NCBI GenBank assembly: GCA_013153335.1
Contig: JAADEP010000193.1
Coordinates: 1 to 17,401 of the forward strand
From: Chloroflexota bacterium
Lineage (GTDB): Bacteria; Chloroflexota; Anaerolineae; Anaerolineales; DRMV01
Direction: 5' to 3'
Length of the DNA: 17,401 bases
Within the stretch, counting starts at the first letter, position 1; each line of letters opens with the position of its first letter. The notes under the pieces were generated by a model. That model saw only the letters and a program-made list of their open reading frames with translations. It was not told the DNA's origin and searched no databases. Below are positions 1 to 11,376 of this stretch, in pieces. A program made the translations under genes and the position numbers.

Positions 1-562
1 GACGCACCGCGCCGGTCGGTCGCGCGCGCAGGGCCCATCCACGCGCGACCGCGTCGTGGGCCAGCGTGCGCGCGACCTCCCAGGCCTGGTCGAGCAGCCA
101 ACGGGGCGCGGTGCGCTGGCGCAGCGCGGCGCGCAGCTGGGCCAGGGTCTTGGGGCCCAGCCCCTTGAGGCCCTCGAGCCGGCCTTCGTCGAGCGCGCGG
201 GCCAGGTCTTCGAGGGACGTCACGCCGGCCTGCTGCCATAGCAAACGCACCCGGCTCGGGCCCAGACCGGGCAGCGCGAGCAGGTCCAGGAGCGTGGGCG
301 GCACCTCTTGCTCAAGGCGCTCGAGGTAGCGCAGGCGGCCGGTGCGCAACACCTCGTCGATCTTCTTGGCCAGCGCGGGGCCGATGTGGGGCAGGGTCTC
401 GAGCTGGCCCTGCATCCAATAGGTGCGGATGTCCTCGTCCAGCCGCGCGAGGGTCTGGGCCGCGCGGCGATACGCCTGGACCCGGTACGAAGCCTCCCCC
501 TGAATCGCGAGCAAATCCGCGATCCGGTCCATCATCGTGGCCAAAAGCCGGTTGTACACCAT
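1..562 (-). CDS. polX: DNA polymerase/3'-5' exonuclease PolX, N-terminal part (cut by window edge)
   Basis: About 187 N-terminal residues of a family X DNA polymerase can be read; the rest lies beyond base 1. The start MVYNRLLATMMDRIADLL and the following RVQAYRRAAQTL match the helical 8-kDa-like domain of bacterial PolX. Three helix-hairpin-helix motifs follow, at about residues 54-65 (LPHIGPALAKKI), 89-100 (LPGLGPSRVRLL) and 124-135 (LKGLGPKTLAQL). The last residues, ARPTGAVR, sit where PolX proteins reach the G(S/A)xRR strand just before the catalytic palm. The metal-binding aspartates and the C-terminal PHP exonuclease domain are therefore not visible. Bacterial PolX acts in gap-filling base excision repair. 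The ATG at 562 follows a strong GGGAGGAG site, and the exporter gene ends 17 bp upstream, so it sits at the tail of the operon. A simple HhH-only protein is less likely given the N-terminal domain. Confidence 0.88.
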   Translation of the reverse strand, partial: MVYNRLLATMMDRIADLLAIQGEASYRVQAYRRAAQTLARLDEDIRTYWMQGQLETLPHIGPALAKKIDEVLRTGRLRYLERLEQEVPPTLLDLLALPGLGPSRVRLLWQQAGVTSLEDLARALDEGRLEGLKGLGPKTLAQLRAALRQRTAPRWLLDQAWEVARTLAHDAVARGWALRARPTGAVR

Positions 563-567
563 GGAAC

Positions 568-575
568 TCCTCCCT
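568..575 (-). promoter_or_regulatory. Ribosome binding site of polX
   Basis: On the minus strand GGGAGGAG lies five to six bases before the ATG at 562, inside the 17-bp gap after the exporter stop codon. It fixes the polX start, which opens the typical PolX N-terminal domain. Confidence 0.75.
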
Positions 576-579
576 TGGC

Positions 580-1521
580 TCAGGGCAGCTCGGGCGGCTG
601 GAGCCAGCGCAGCCAGCCCTGGCCCCGGGGCCGGGGGCGTTGGCCGCTCTGGTCAAAATAGCCCAAGAGCATCACCACCAACAACAGCCCCGCGCCGATC
701 CACTGCTGCCGCGTCAGGGTCTCGCCCAGCCAGAGATGCGCGAAGAACACGGTCACGGCCAGCTCCCCCAAGCCCAACAGCGCGGCCTGCATCCCGCCGA
801 TGTGCTTCACGCCCAAGAACAGGGTCAGCCGCGAGGCAAAGGTCACCAGCGTGAGGCCCAGGAGGGGTTGCCAGCGCTCGGGCGTCGTGGGCAAGGTGCG
901 GGGGCCGAAGATGCCATAGGCCAGCGCGACCACGCCGCTCATCGCGGTCAACGTATACAGCGTCACCGTGGGCGCGGGGGCTTCGTAGAGCACGCGCTGG
1001 TTGATGGGCAGGTGCAGCGCGTACATCGCGGACGCGAACAAGGCCATGCCCACGCCTACCCAATCCGCGGGCGCGCGGGGGTCGGTCTGGGTCAAGAAAT
1101 ACACCGCGGGCACGGCCAGCGCGATGCGCAACCACGTCCACCGGCTCAGGGGCTGACGGTCGAGCCACAACCACAGGCTGAGGAAGATGGGATAGAGCGC
1201 GAAGAGCAGCTGGCCTAACGACGCGTCGATGCGCGCGAGCGCGCTGTAATAGAACAGCGAGCCCAGGCCGTTGATCGCGCCGGCCAGCAGGCTGCCGATC
1301 AAGCCCAGGGTGTGGATGTAAAGCCATTGGGGGCGAAACGCGCGCAGCAACGCGTAGAGCAACAGGGTCGCGAGCACCGTGCGCCACGCGGCCACGCCCA
1401 GGGGCGACATGCCCGCGCGGATGGCCAGCTTGCCGAAGATGGGCGTGAGGCCCAAAAAGAAGGCCGACGCCAAGGCCGCGACCGTGCCCTGTACCTGCTT
1501 CGAAGGACGGAAGGGTGCCAT
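580..1521 (-). CDS. EamA/DMT-superfamily transporter
   Basis: A 313-residue integral membrane protein with about ten hydrophobic segments arranged as two EamA repeats (roughly residues 10-146 and 154-290). The first repeat opens with AALASAFFLGLTPIFGKLAI. The second carries the usual closing pattern, GLGELAVTVFFAHLWLGE followed by a WIGAGLLLVVMLLGY helix. This is the normal length for the drug/metabolite transporter superfamily, whose members include exporters of threonine/homoserine (RhtA), cysteine pathway metabolites and other small molecules. The substrate cannot be read from sequence. A 68-bp gap separates it from the upstream PLP enzyme-receiver fusion, and polX begins 17 bp after its stop. 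The ATG has only a weak site upstream (GGCGGATCGC), so translation may be modest. Next to a threonine-synthase-like enzyme, an amino-acid export role is possible but is inference. Confidence 0.9.
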   Translation of the reverse strand: MAPFRPSKQVQGTVAALASAFFLGLTPIFGKLAIRAGMSPLGVAAWRTVLATLLLYALLRAFRPQWLYIHTLGLIGSLLAGAINGLGSLFYYSALARIDASLGQLLFALYPIFLSLWLWLDRQPLSRWTWLRIALAVPAVYFLTQTDPRAPADWVGVGMALFASAMYALHLPINQRVLYEAPAPTVTLYTLTAMSGVVALAYGIFGPRTLPTTPERWQPLLGLTLVTFASRLTLFLGVKHIGGMQAALLGLGELAVTVFFAHLWLGETLTRQQWIGAGLLLVVMLLGYFDQSGQRPRPRGQGWLRWLQPPELP

Positions 1522-1589
1522 GCGATCCGCCGTGGTTTTCCGCCGGCCGCGCGCACGACGACCGGGGTGGATGTTCGTTTGTCACGCGC

Positions 1590-1985
1590 TTATCCCTTAC
1601 CTGTACCGTCGCGCACCTGGGCCAGGAGGGAACGAATTTCATCGAAAAACTCGTCGCTCAGGAACTCGCCCTTGTACAGCCAGCGGGCCTCGCGTTCGAG
1701 CAAACGCTTTTGCTCTTCCGCGTTCAGCGACTTGGCGGTCACCACAATCACGGGGATGGGCGCGGTCGCGGGATGGGCCTTGAGCGAATCCAAGACCGCG
1801 AACCCGTCCAGGCCGGGCATCATCAGGTCCAGGATGATGAGGTCAGGCACCTCGCGCTGCGCGATCTCCAGGGCCTCGTAGCCGTCTTTGGCCTCGAGGA
1901 TGGTGTAATCGCCCAGGGACTGGAGGATGCGGCGCAGCAACACGCGCGCGGGCTCGTGGTCCTCGACAATGAGCACCCGGGGGTA
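1590..1985 (-). other. Receiver (REC) domain inside the PLP enzyme fusion
   Basis: Residues 440-570 begin YPRVLIVEDHEPARVLLRRIL and contain all hallmark receiver residues: the acidic pocket ED at 447-448, D492, T522 and K544. Nothing is degenerate, so phosphorylation by the neighbouring kinase is chemically plausible. There is no DNA-binding or enzymatic domain after it. Confidence 0.88.
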
Positions 1986-3302
1986 GCGCTCCGCAGCCAG
2001 GTTGCTGAGCGCGGCCAGCAGGCCTTCTTGCGGTGCCTGGGGCGCGGGTTGCGCGCGGCGTTGGGCCAGCACCACGTGCCGGGCCCAGCGTTCGCCCAAG
2101 AGGTGCGACTCAATGGGCATGGTATGGCCGGTGCAGTTGACCACCACCACCTCGTGGGGCTGGATCACGCCTTCCCGCACCAGCTTGATCAAGCCCGCGA
2201 ACGCGACCGCGGCCGCGGGTTCCATGGACAGGCCTTCCATCTTGGCCATCATGTGCATCGCGCGGAAGGCCTCTTCGTCGGACACGCGCACAAAAGTGCC
2301 GCCGTGCTCGCGCACATACTCGTACAGCAGGGTATAGGTGCGGCCAGGGTTGCCCGTGGCCAGGGTCGTGATGTGGGTGCTGGGCCGCGGGAGGGGGTCG
2401 GCCACGGGTTTGCCCTGTTCCCACGCGCGCACCATGGGGTCGCAGCCCGCGGCCTGCACAATGCCCAGCCTGGGCATGCGGTCGATCAAGCCCATTTGGT
2501 AGAGCTCTCGAAAGCCCTTGGCCACGCCCAGGGGGCCCAGGCCGCCGCTCACGGCCTGCAGGTACCAATCGGGCGCGCGCCAAGGCAGGCGACCGTAACG
2601 CGCGTCGGGCGCGGCCTGGGTCAGTTGCTCCACAATCTCAAAGGCCAGGGTCTTCATCGACTCCACCGTGGGGATGGAGCGGGAACCCCGGTCGATGTAG
2701 AGGTTGCGCTGCCGCGCGAACTCGGCCGCGACCTGCTTGGTTTCGTCGTAGGTCCCCGTGACCTTGACCAGCCGGGTGCCGTAGATCGCGACCTCACGCA
2801 TTTTTTCTTGGGGCACCAACGACGTGAGGAAGGCCCAGAGCTTGATGCCCGCGCGCGCGGCAAAGGCCGAATACGCGATCGCGACGTTGCCGGTCGACGC
2901 GACCACCATCTCGGTCAGGCCGGCTTCTTTGAGGGTCGCGATGGTGACGGCCGCCTGCCGGTCCTTGAACGACGAAGTGGGGTTTTGGCGCTCATCCTTG
3001 ATGTAGAGGTGGGGCAGCTTGAGCATGGGGCCCAGATGGATGGAGGGCAACAGGGGCGTGCCGCCCGCGCCCATCGCGATGCTCGGAGGCGCCTCGCGGA
3101 TGGGGAGCAATTCGTGATAGCGCCACACATTGAAAGGGCGCTCGTGCAGATGGGCCAGCCACACGTGGCGGGCCAGGTCATAGTCATACTCGGCCTGCAG
3201 CCATTCGCTGCCGCAGGTGGGGCATTGGGGTTGCGCGGGGTCAAAGGCGAAGGTAGCCCCGCAGTCCATGCAACGCGCGTGGATCTTGACCGCTGCCATC
3301 AT
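1590..3302 (-). CDS. Threonine-synthase-like PLP enzyme fused to a C-terminal response-regulator receiver
   Basis: A 570-residue two-part protein. Residues 1-31 form a zinc ribbon (C11, C14, C27, C30) as in many threonine synthases. Residues about 60-400 are a fold-type II PLP enzyme. The PLP lysine is K113 in NPTSSFKDR, the substrate/phosphate loop is ASTGN at 135-139, the glycine loop is SGGLGPLG from 252, and the C-terminal TGH at 391-393 fits the threonine synthase family. A linker rich in Ala, Gln and Pro leads to a complete receiver at 440-570: acidic pair E447/D448, phospho-acceptor D492 in LDLMMPG, T522 and K544. Threonine synthase normally converts O-phosphohomoserine to threonine in the cytosol, but the exact substrate here is not proven. 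The gene starts 24 bp after the hybrid kinase. Two adjacent ATGs (3302, 3299) follow a GGAGAGAGG site and either could be used. An in-frame continuous ORF argues against an assembly chimera. Confidence 0.88.
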   Translation of the reverse strand: MMAAVKIHARCMDCGATFAFDPAQPQCPTCGSEWLQAEYDYDLARHVWLAHLHERPFNVWRYHELLPIREAPPSIAMGAGGTPLLPSIHLGPMLKLPHLYIKDERQNPTSSFKDRQAAVTIATLKEAGLTEMVVASTGNVAIAYSAFAARAGIKLWAFLTSLVPQEKMREVAIYGTRLVKVTGTYDETKQVAAEFARQRNLYIDRGSRSIPTVESMKTLAFEIVEQLTQAAPDARYGRLPWRAPDWYLQAVSGGLGPLGVAKGFRELYQMGLIDRMPRLGIVQAAGCDPMVRAWEQGKPVADPLPRPSTHITTLATGNPGRTYTLLYEYVREHGGTFVRVSDEEAFRAMHMMAKMEGLSMEPAAAVAFAGLIKLVREGVIQPHEVVVVNCTGHTMPIESHLLGERWARHVVLAQRRAQPAPQAPQEGLLAALSNLAAERYPRVLIVEDHEPARVLLRRILQSLGDYTILEAKDGYEALEIAQREVPDLIILDLMMPGLDGFAVLDSLKAHPATAPIPVIVVTAKSLNAEEQKRLLEREARWLYKGEFLSDEFFDEIRSLLAQVRDGTGKG

Positions 3303-3326
3303 CCTCTCTCCAGCCCGGGGCGGGCG

Positions 3327-7073
<3,747 letters not shown>

Positions 7074-7082
7074 ACGCGAGCA

Positions 7083-7088
7083 CCTCCT
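7083..7088 (-). promoter_or_regulatory. Ribosome binding site of the hybrid kinase, inside the ParA gene
   Basis: AGGAGG on the minus strand lies nine bases before the kinase ATG at 7073 and within the last codons of the ParA reading frame. It supports a real 41-bp overlap and separate re-initiation for the kinase. Confidence 0.7.
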
Positions 7089-7836
7089 GAGTCAAGGCCC
7101 GGTACTGTTGGGCGGCGCGCGAGCGAGGCGCGAAATGCGTGATGGGCAGGCCTGCGATCGCGGCCTCCCGCAGCTTGGTGTCGACGCCGATCACGGTGTG
7201 GCACAAGCCGTGACCGAAGGTGGCTTCTAAGCGGGCCCGCAAGAGCGCGTGCGCGCGGTTGCGCTTTTGGAACATGGTGATAAAAATGCGATACATCAAA
7301 TCTGGATTGCGCGACTGGCGGGCCCAGCGCACCAATTTGAGCACGTCCGCGATCGCGTAGACCGAGAAATACTCGGCCTGTGTGGGGATGAGGAGCAAAT
7401 CCGCGGCCAACGCGACCGCGGGCGCGATATCCAGCCGAAGCACCGGGGGCGTATCCATGATGAGGAAGTCGTAGTCCGTGATGCGGTCCAGCACCTTGCT
7501 CAGGCGCATGTAATTCCCGCTCAGGGTCGACATCGCGGCCGTCAAGGTTGCGTTCGCGGGCAAGAGGTCCAAGCCCTCGACCTCGGTAGGTTTGACCGCG
7601 CGGCGCCACAAGTCCGGGTCTTCGCTTTGCAGCACCTGCGCGATGGTGAGGGTTTGATTTTGCGGACGGAACCCCAACGCCAACGTGAGGCTGCCTTGGG
7701 GGTCCAAATCAATGGCCAGCACGCGATAGCCCAATTCGACCAGCGCGCCCGCGACCGCGGCCGCGCTGGTGGTCTTCGCGACACCGCCTTTTTGATGCAT
7801 AAACGCCCAACGATTACGAGGTCGTGTCACCCTAAG

Positions 7837-7842
7837 TCCTCC
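7837..7842 (-). promoter_or_regulatory. Ribosome binding site deciding the ParA start
   Basis: GGAGGA on the minus strand, six bases upstream of the GTG at 7830. The alternative GTG at 7863 lacks a comparable site at normal spacing, so this site argues for the shorter protein. Confidence 0.7.
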
Positions 7843-7863
7843 GACAAACAAGGGTTCGGCCAC

Positions 7864-10800
7864 CTATCCGGCCGCCGATTCCGAAGGCTTCGGCGGTGGA
7901 ATGTCTTCCAGGTCGACCTGGAACCAAGGCGATGTCGAGGCCTGGGCCGATTCCGTCGGGGCCGTCGCCGGAGCCGAGGTTTGCGGTACCTGGACGAAGA
8001 GCAATTGGGCCTTCTCCGCGCCCAACGCGCGGCGCAACTCCTGGACCGCGATGCGGATCATCTCGTAGGGGTCGGTGGTCGAGCGTAATTTTACCGTAAT
8101 TTCACGGATCAAGCGCTCGCGCTTGGCCCAGCGCTCGAGTTGGGCCAGCAAATTCGCGGTCTGCACGGCCAGGCTCAGCTGGCTGAGCATCTGGTCGAAC
8201 AAGTGGCGATCGGTCTGGTCGAAATCGGGCATGGGGTTGGGGTACATCAAGAAGACCAAGCCCACGGCTTTGCCCGCGAGCATCAGGGGCGCAACGACCA
8301 GGGAATGGATGTCGTAGCGCTGGATGAAGTCCTGCCAGGGCTCGGGCAGGGTGCGGATCGCGTCCTCGAGCCAGGCCACAGGGCGCTGCGCGCGCAGGAT
8401 CTGGTCCAGGGGCAGCGCGTCGGCCGGCAGCGCGAGGAAGCGCGGGGGCTCGGCCTGGGCCTGTTCGCTGGACCACGCGACCAGGGTGATGTGATTGGGC
8501 GGGGTCTCGTCGAAGAAGAAGATGCCCGCGTGCCGCGCGCGGAAGATGCGCACGAAGAAGCGCGCGCTTTCGTCCAGCAGGTCGAACAGCTTGGTGTGTC
8601 GCGCAAGGGTGCTGGAGAACTCGTACAGGGTCTGGAGTTGGTCCGAACGAGCCTGGATCTCGTCCAGAAGCTCGAGGTTGGTCAAAATGCCCGCGAGGGT
8701 GCTGGCGAAGCTCTGCAGCAGTTCCCACGAGCCCACGTGATAGCCGTCGGGCTGGGGATGGCTCAGGGCCAAGACGCCCCACAAGCGCTCGCCGTAGACG
8801 ATGGGCACCGCGACGAACGCGCGCTCGCCCACAGGTGCGTCCTCTTCCCAGCGCACCTGAACCCACCACAGGGCCTGGCGCTCGCGCGCGGCCTGGGCGA
8901 GCATGCCGCCCGCGTCGAGGGGCACGGTCTTGGGCCATAAGGTCTTCGCGTCCATGCCCCCCGCGACCACACGGGTGAGCTGGTCCTCCAGATCCTGTTC
9001 GACCTGGTAAACCGCGACCGCCTGCATGGGGTCCATCATCTGCAAGATCTGCGCGGCCTTGCGCATGGCCTCGTCGATGGCATAAGACAGGGTGATTTGC
9101 GTGAGGCCTTGTTGCAGGATCTGGTGCTCTTGCAGCAGGCGTTGCAAGCCCGATACCAGGCGCGTGTTGGCCAGCGCGATGCTGAGCGCGTCGGCCACCA
9201 GTTGCAGCATGGGCAGGTCCGAAGCCAGGAACGCGTGGGGCGCGGCCGCGTGCATGTCCACCACGCCTAAGAAGTCGTCTTGCGTGCGTAGGGGCACAAT
9301 GAGCCGCGCGGGTCCGGGCTCCACCGTGGCCGTGTTGCCATAAGGCTCTTGGGCCTCGGGCGTGGGCAAGAAGAGCCACTGGCCCCGCTGCAACACATAT
9401 GCGATGGGATCCCGGTCCTTGGGCGAAACCTGGTGCCCGTGGCGCTGCAGTTCGTCCGCGCCTTCGCCCGCGACCGCGCGCAGCGCGACGCCCGCGCGGT
9501 CGGCCTGTTGCAGGTACACGGCCACGCGCCACAACCCAAAGCGCGATTGCGCCTCTTGCACAAAGGTGTTGAGCAGGTCTTCTTCCGCCTGCAAGCGGAT
9601 GGATTGGCTGAGCTCGACCACGCCCTGCAGCCAGTGCGAGCGTCGCTGGGACATTTGGAACAACCGTGCGCTCTCCAGGGCCAGGCCCAGGCGTTGGCTC
9701 AGCACCTCCAGGAACGCGCGCTCGCTCGCGCTCCAGGGCCGGTCCATGCGGCGCAGGGCCAAAACCGCAACGCGCAACCCGCGCACGGTGATGGGGATTT
9801 CGATCTCGTAGCCTGGCTGGGCCAGGCTCGCGCGCGTTCCGCGCTCGTCGGTCAAACGCAAGGCTTCGAAGTGGCCGGTCGCGTCGAGGCGATACGCGCG
9901 CGCGGGCGCGACCTGCAGGTATTCCTGCCATCCCTGGGCCGCGAGCTGGCGGTGGGCCCAGCGCAGTGATTCCAGCGCGCGTTGCATCTCTTGCAACAGC
10001 CGCGCGTTGTCAATGGCCACGGCCAGCTGGTCCGCGACAATGCGCATGGTGGTGACGTCGGCCGGCGAGAAGGCCTGGGGTTCGGTGCTCTGGATGTCGA
10101 GCACGCCCAAGATGCGTTCGCCCACGCGCAAGGGCAACGCCATCTCCGAGCGGGTGAGGGAGAGCTCGGGCAGGTACTTGTACGCGGGTTCGGCCGTGAC
10201 ATCCAGCACCACCTTGGGGTGGCCGGTGCGCGCGACCAGGCCGACAATCCCCTCTTGGCCGATGCGCAGCCGCAGGCCCCGGCGCAACAACTGTTGCCCC
10301 GACTCGCTGCTGGCCGCGCGCAGCTCGATCCACAGACCGGTTTGGTCGACCAAGAACACGCCCACGTGGTAATAGCCGAACCGTTCCGCGATCAGGCGCA
10401 CCGTGCGCTCCAAAAGCTCGTCCAAATCGCGGATGCTGGTGACCAAACGACCAATGTCGGCCGCGGTCTGGATTTGGGTCATGCGGCGCTGCAGGTCAAA
10501 GGTGCGCTCTTCCACCTGATGCTCGAGGTTGTATTGCGCTTCTTGGATGCGCTGGGCCATCGCGTTGAACGCGCGCATCAGATACGCGACCTCGTCGTCC
10601 CGGTCGCCCGGGTCGGGGAAGCGGAAGGACATCTCGCCCTCCGCGAAGCGCAACATGCCCTGGGCCATGGTTTCAATGGGCGCGACCAGCCGCCGGATGA
10701 GGAAGGCCGCGAAGCCCAGGACCAACACAATGCTCAAGACCACGAAGGCCCAGGGGTATATCTTGGAGTACGTCAGGTAACGCTGGATGCGCGCGCGCGA

Positions 10801-11376
10801 TTGCTCTTGGCGCTCTTCGAGGTGGAAGAGCAAGTAGTTGTACGCGTTGTTGTAGTCTCGATACAGCGCGTTGAAGTGACGGATGAGGGCCTCGACCTGG
10901 TTCCAGTTGCCCCGGTTGGCGTTCTGAATAATGCCGGCCAGGGTCTCGGTCATCGCGCGGTGCAACGCCCAAAGCCGGGTCACTTCTTCGGCCAGGGGGT
11001 CGTCCGCGGGCAGCTCGTTCATGTACTTTTCGAACTCGCGCAGGTTCACCTCGAGCGCGGTGTGGATGGGCAACAGCCGGGCCACCAAACGCAGGCGCAA
11101 ATCGTTGGATTGGGGCGGCGCCTCGTCAACCCGGCGGTTGAAGCTGTTGACCAAGAACAGCGCCTGTTCGATGAGGGATTTGGACTCTTCTAGCAAGAGC
11201 ACAGGGCGGGCGTCGCGCACCGATTGTTCCAGGCTGTGCTGGGTCGCGGTGGCGAAGTACAGGCTTACGCCGCCCAACAGCAAGAACAATATAATCAAAG
11301 CCGAACTATAACGCCACAAAACGCGCCGCAACGAACGACGCGGCTTGGCCAGGGCCAAGGATGGGGACTGGCTCAT
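7864..11376 (-). CDS. Two-TM HAMP sensor with at least four GAF domains and no kinase domain
   Basis: An 1170-residue membrane sensor. A basic N-terminus precedes TM1 (about 24-45); a mainly helical extracytoplasmic region (46-206) is followed by TM2 (207-228) and a HAMP linker (229-285). GAF domains follow at about 310-460 (with FGYYHVGVFLV), a half-sized GAF-like segment at 475-572 opening with GWQEYL, then about 585-740, 755-905 and 915-1078. The protein then ends in a short helix-strand module (1085-1130, REITVKLRSTTDPYEMI) and a Pro/Ser/Ala tail (1131-1170). There is no HisKA, HATPase, GGDEF, EAL, MCP or DNA-binding domain, so its output must be a partner protein. The ATG overlaps the preceding stop codon (ATGA) and has GGAGGAG five bases upstream. 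The ligand is unknown. Confidence 0.9.
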   Translation of the reverse strand: MSQSPSLALAKPRRSLRRVLWRYSSALIILFLLLGGVSLYFATATQHSLEQSVRDARPVLLLEESKSLIEQALFLVNSFNRRVDEAPPQSNDLRLRLVARLLPIHTALEVNLREFEKYMNELPADDPLAEEVTRLWALHRAMTETLAGIIQNANRGNWNQVEALIRHFNALYRDYNNAYNYLLFHLEERQEQSRARIQRYLTYSKIYPWAFVVLSIVLVLGFAAFLIRRLVAPIETMAQGMLRFAEGEMSFRFPDPGDRDDEVAYLMRAFNAMAQRIQEAQYNLEHQVEERTFDLQRRMTQIQTAADIGRLVTSIRDLDELLERTVRLIAERFGYYHVGVFLVDQTGLWIELRAASSESGQQLLRRGLRLRIGQEGIVGLVARTGHPKVVLDVTAEPAYKYLPELSLTRSEMALPLRVGERILGVLDIQSTEPQAFSPADVTTMRIVADQLAVAIDNARLLQEMQRALESLRWAHRQLAAQGWQEYLQVAPARAYRLDATGHFEALRLTDERGTRASLAQPGYEIEIPITVRGLRVAVLALRRMDRPWSASERAFLEVLSQRLGLALESARLFQMSQRRSHWLQGVVELSQSIRLQAEEDLLNTFVQEAQSRFGLWRVAVYLQQADRAGVALRAVAGEGADELQRHGHQVSPKDRDPIAYVLQRGQWLFLPTPEAQEPYGNTATVEPGPARLIVPLRTQDDFLGVVDMHAAAPHAFLASDLPMLQLVADALSIALANTRLVSGLQRLLQEHQILQQGLTQITLSYAIDEAMRKAAQILQMMDPMQAVAVYQVEQDLEDQLTRVVAGGMDAKTLWPKTVPLDAGGMLAQAARERQALWWVQVRWEEDAPVGERAFVAVPIVYGERLWGVLALSHPQPDGYHVGSWELLQSFASTLAGILTNLELLDEIQARSDQLQTLYEFSSTLARHTKLFDLLDESARFFVRIFRARHAGIFFFDETPPNHITLVAWSSEQAQAEPPRFLALPADALPLDQILRAQRPVAWLEDAIRTLPEPWQDFIQRYDIHSLVVAPLMLAGKAVGLVFLMYPNPMPDFDQTDRHLFDQMLSQLSLAVQTANLLAQLERWAKRERLIREITVKLRSTTDPYEMIRIAVQELRRALGAEKAQLLFVQVPQTSAPATAPTESAQASTSPWFQVDLEDIPPPKPSESAAG

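Noticed and set aside
7831..7863. Longer ParA form starting at the GTG that abuts the upstream stop codon
   Set aside because: No ribosome site at normal spacing; the GTG at 7830 has GGAGGA six bases upstream and a standard family N-terminus.
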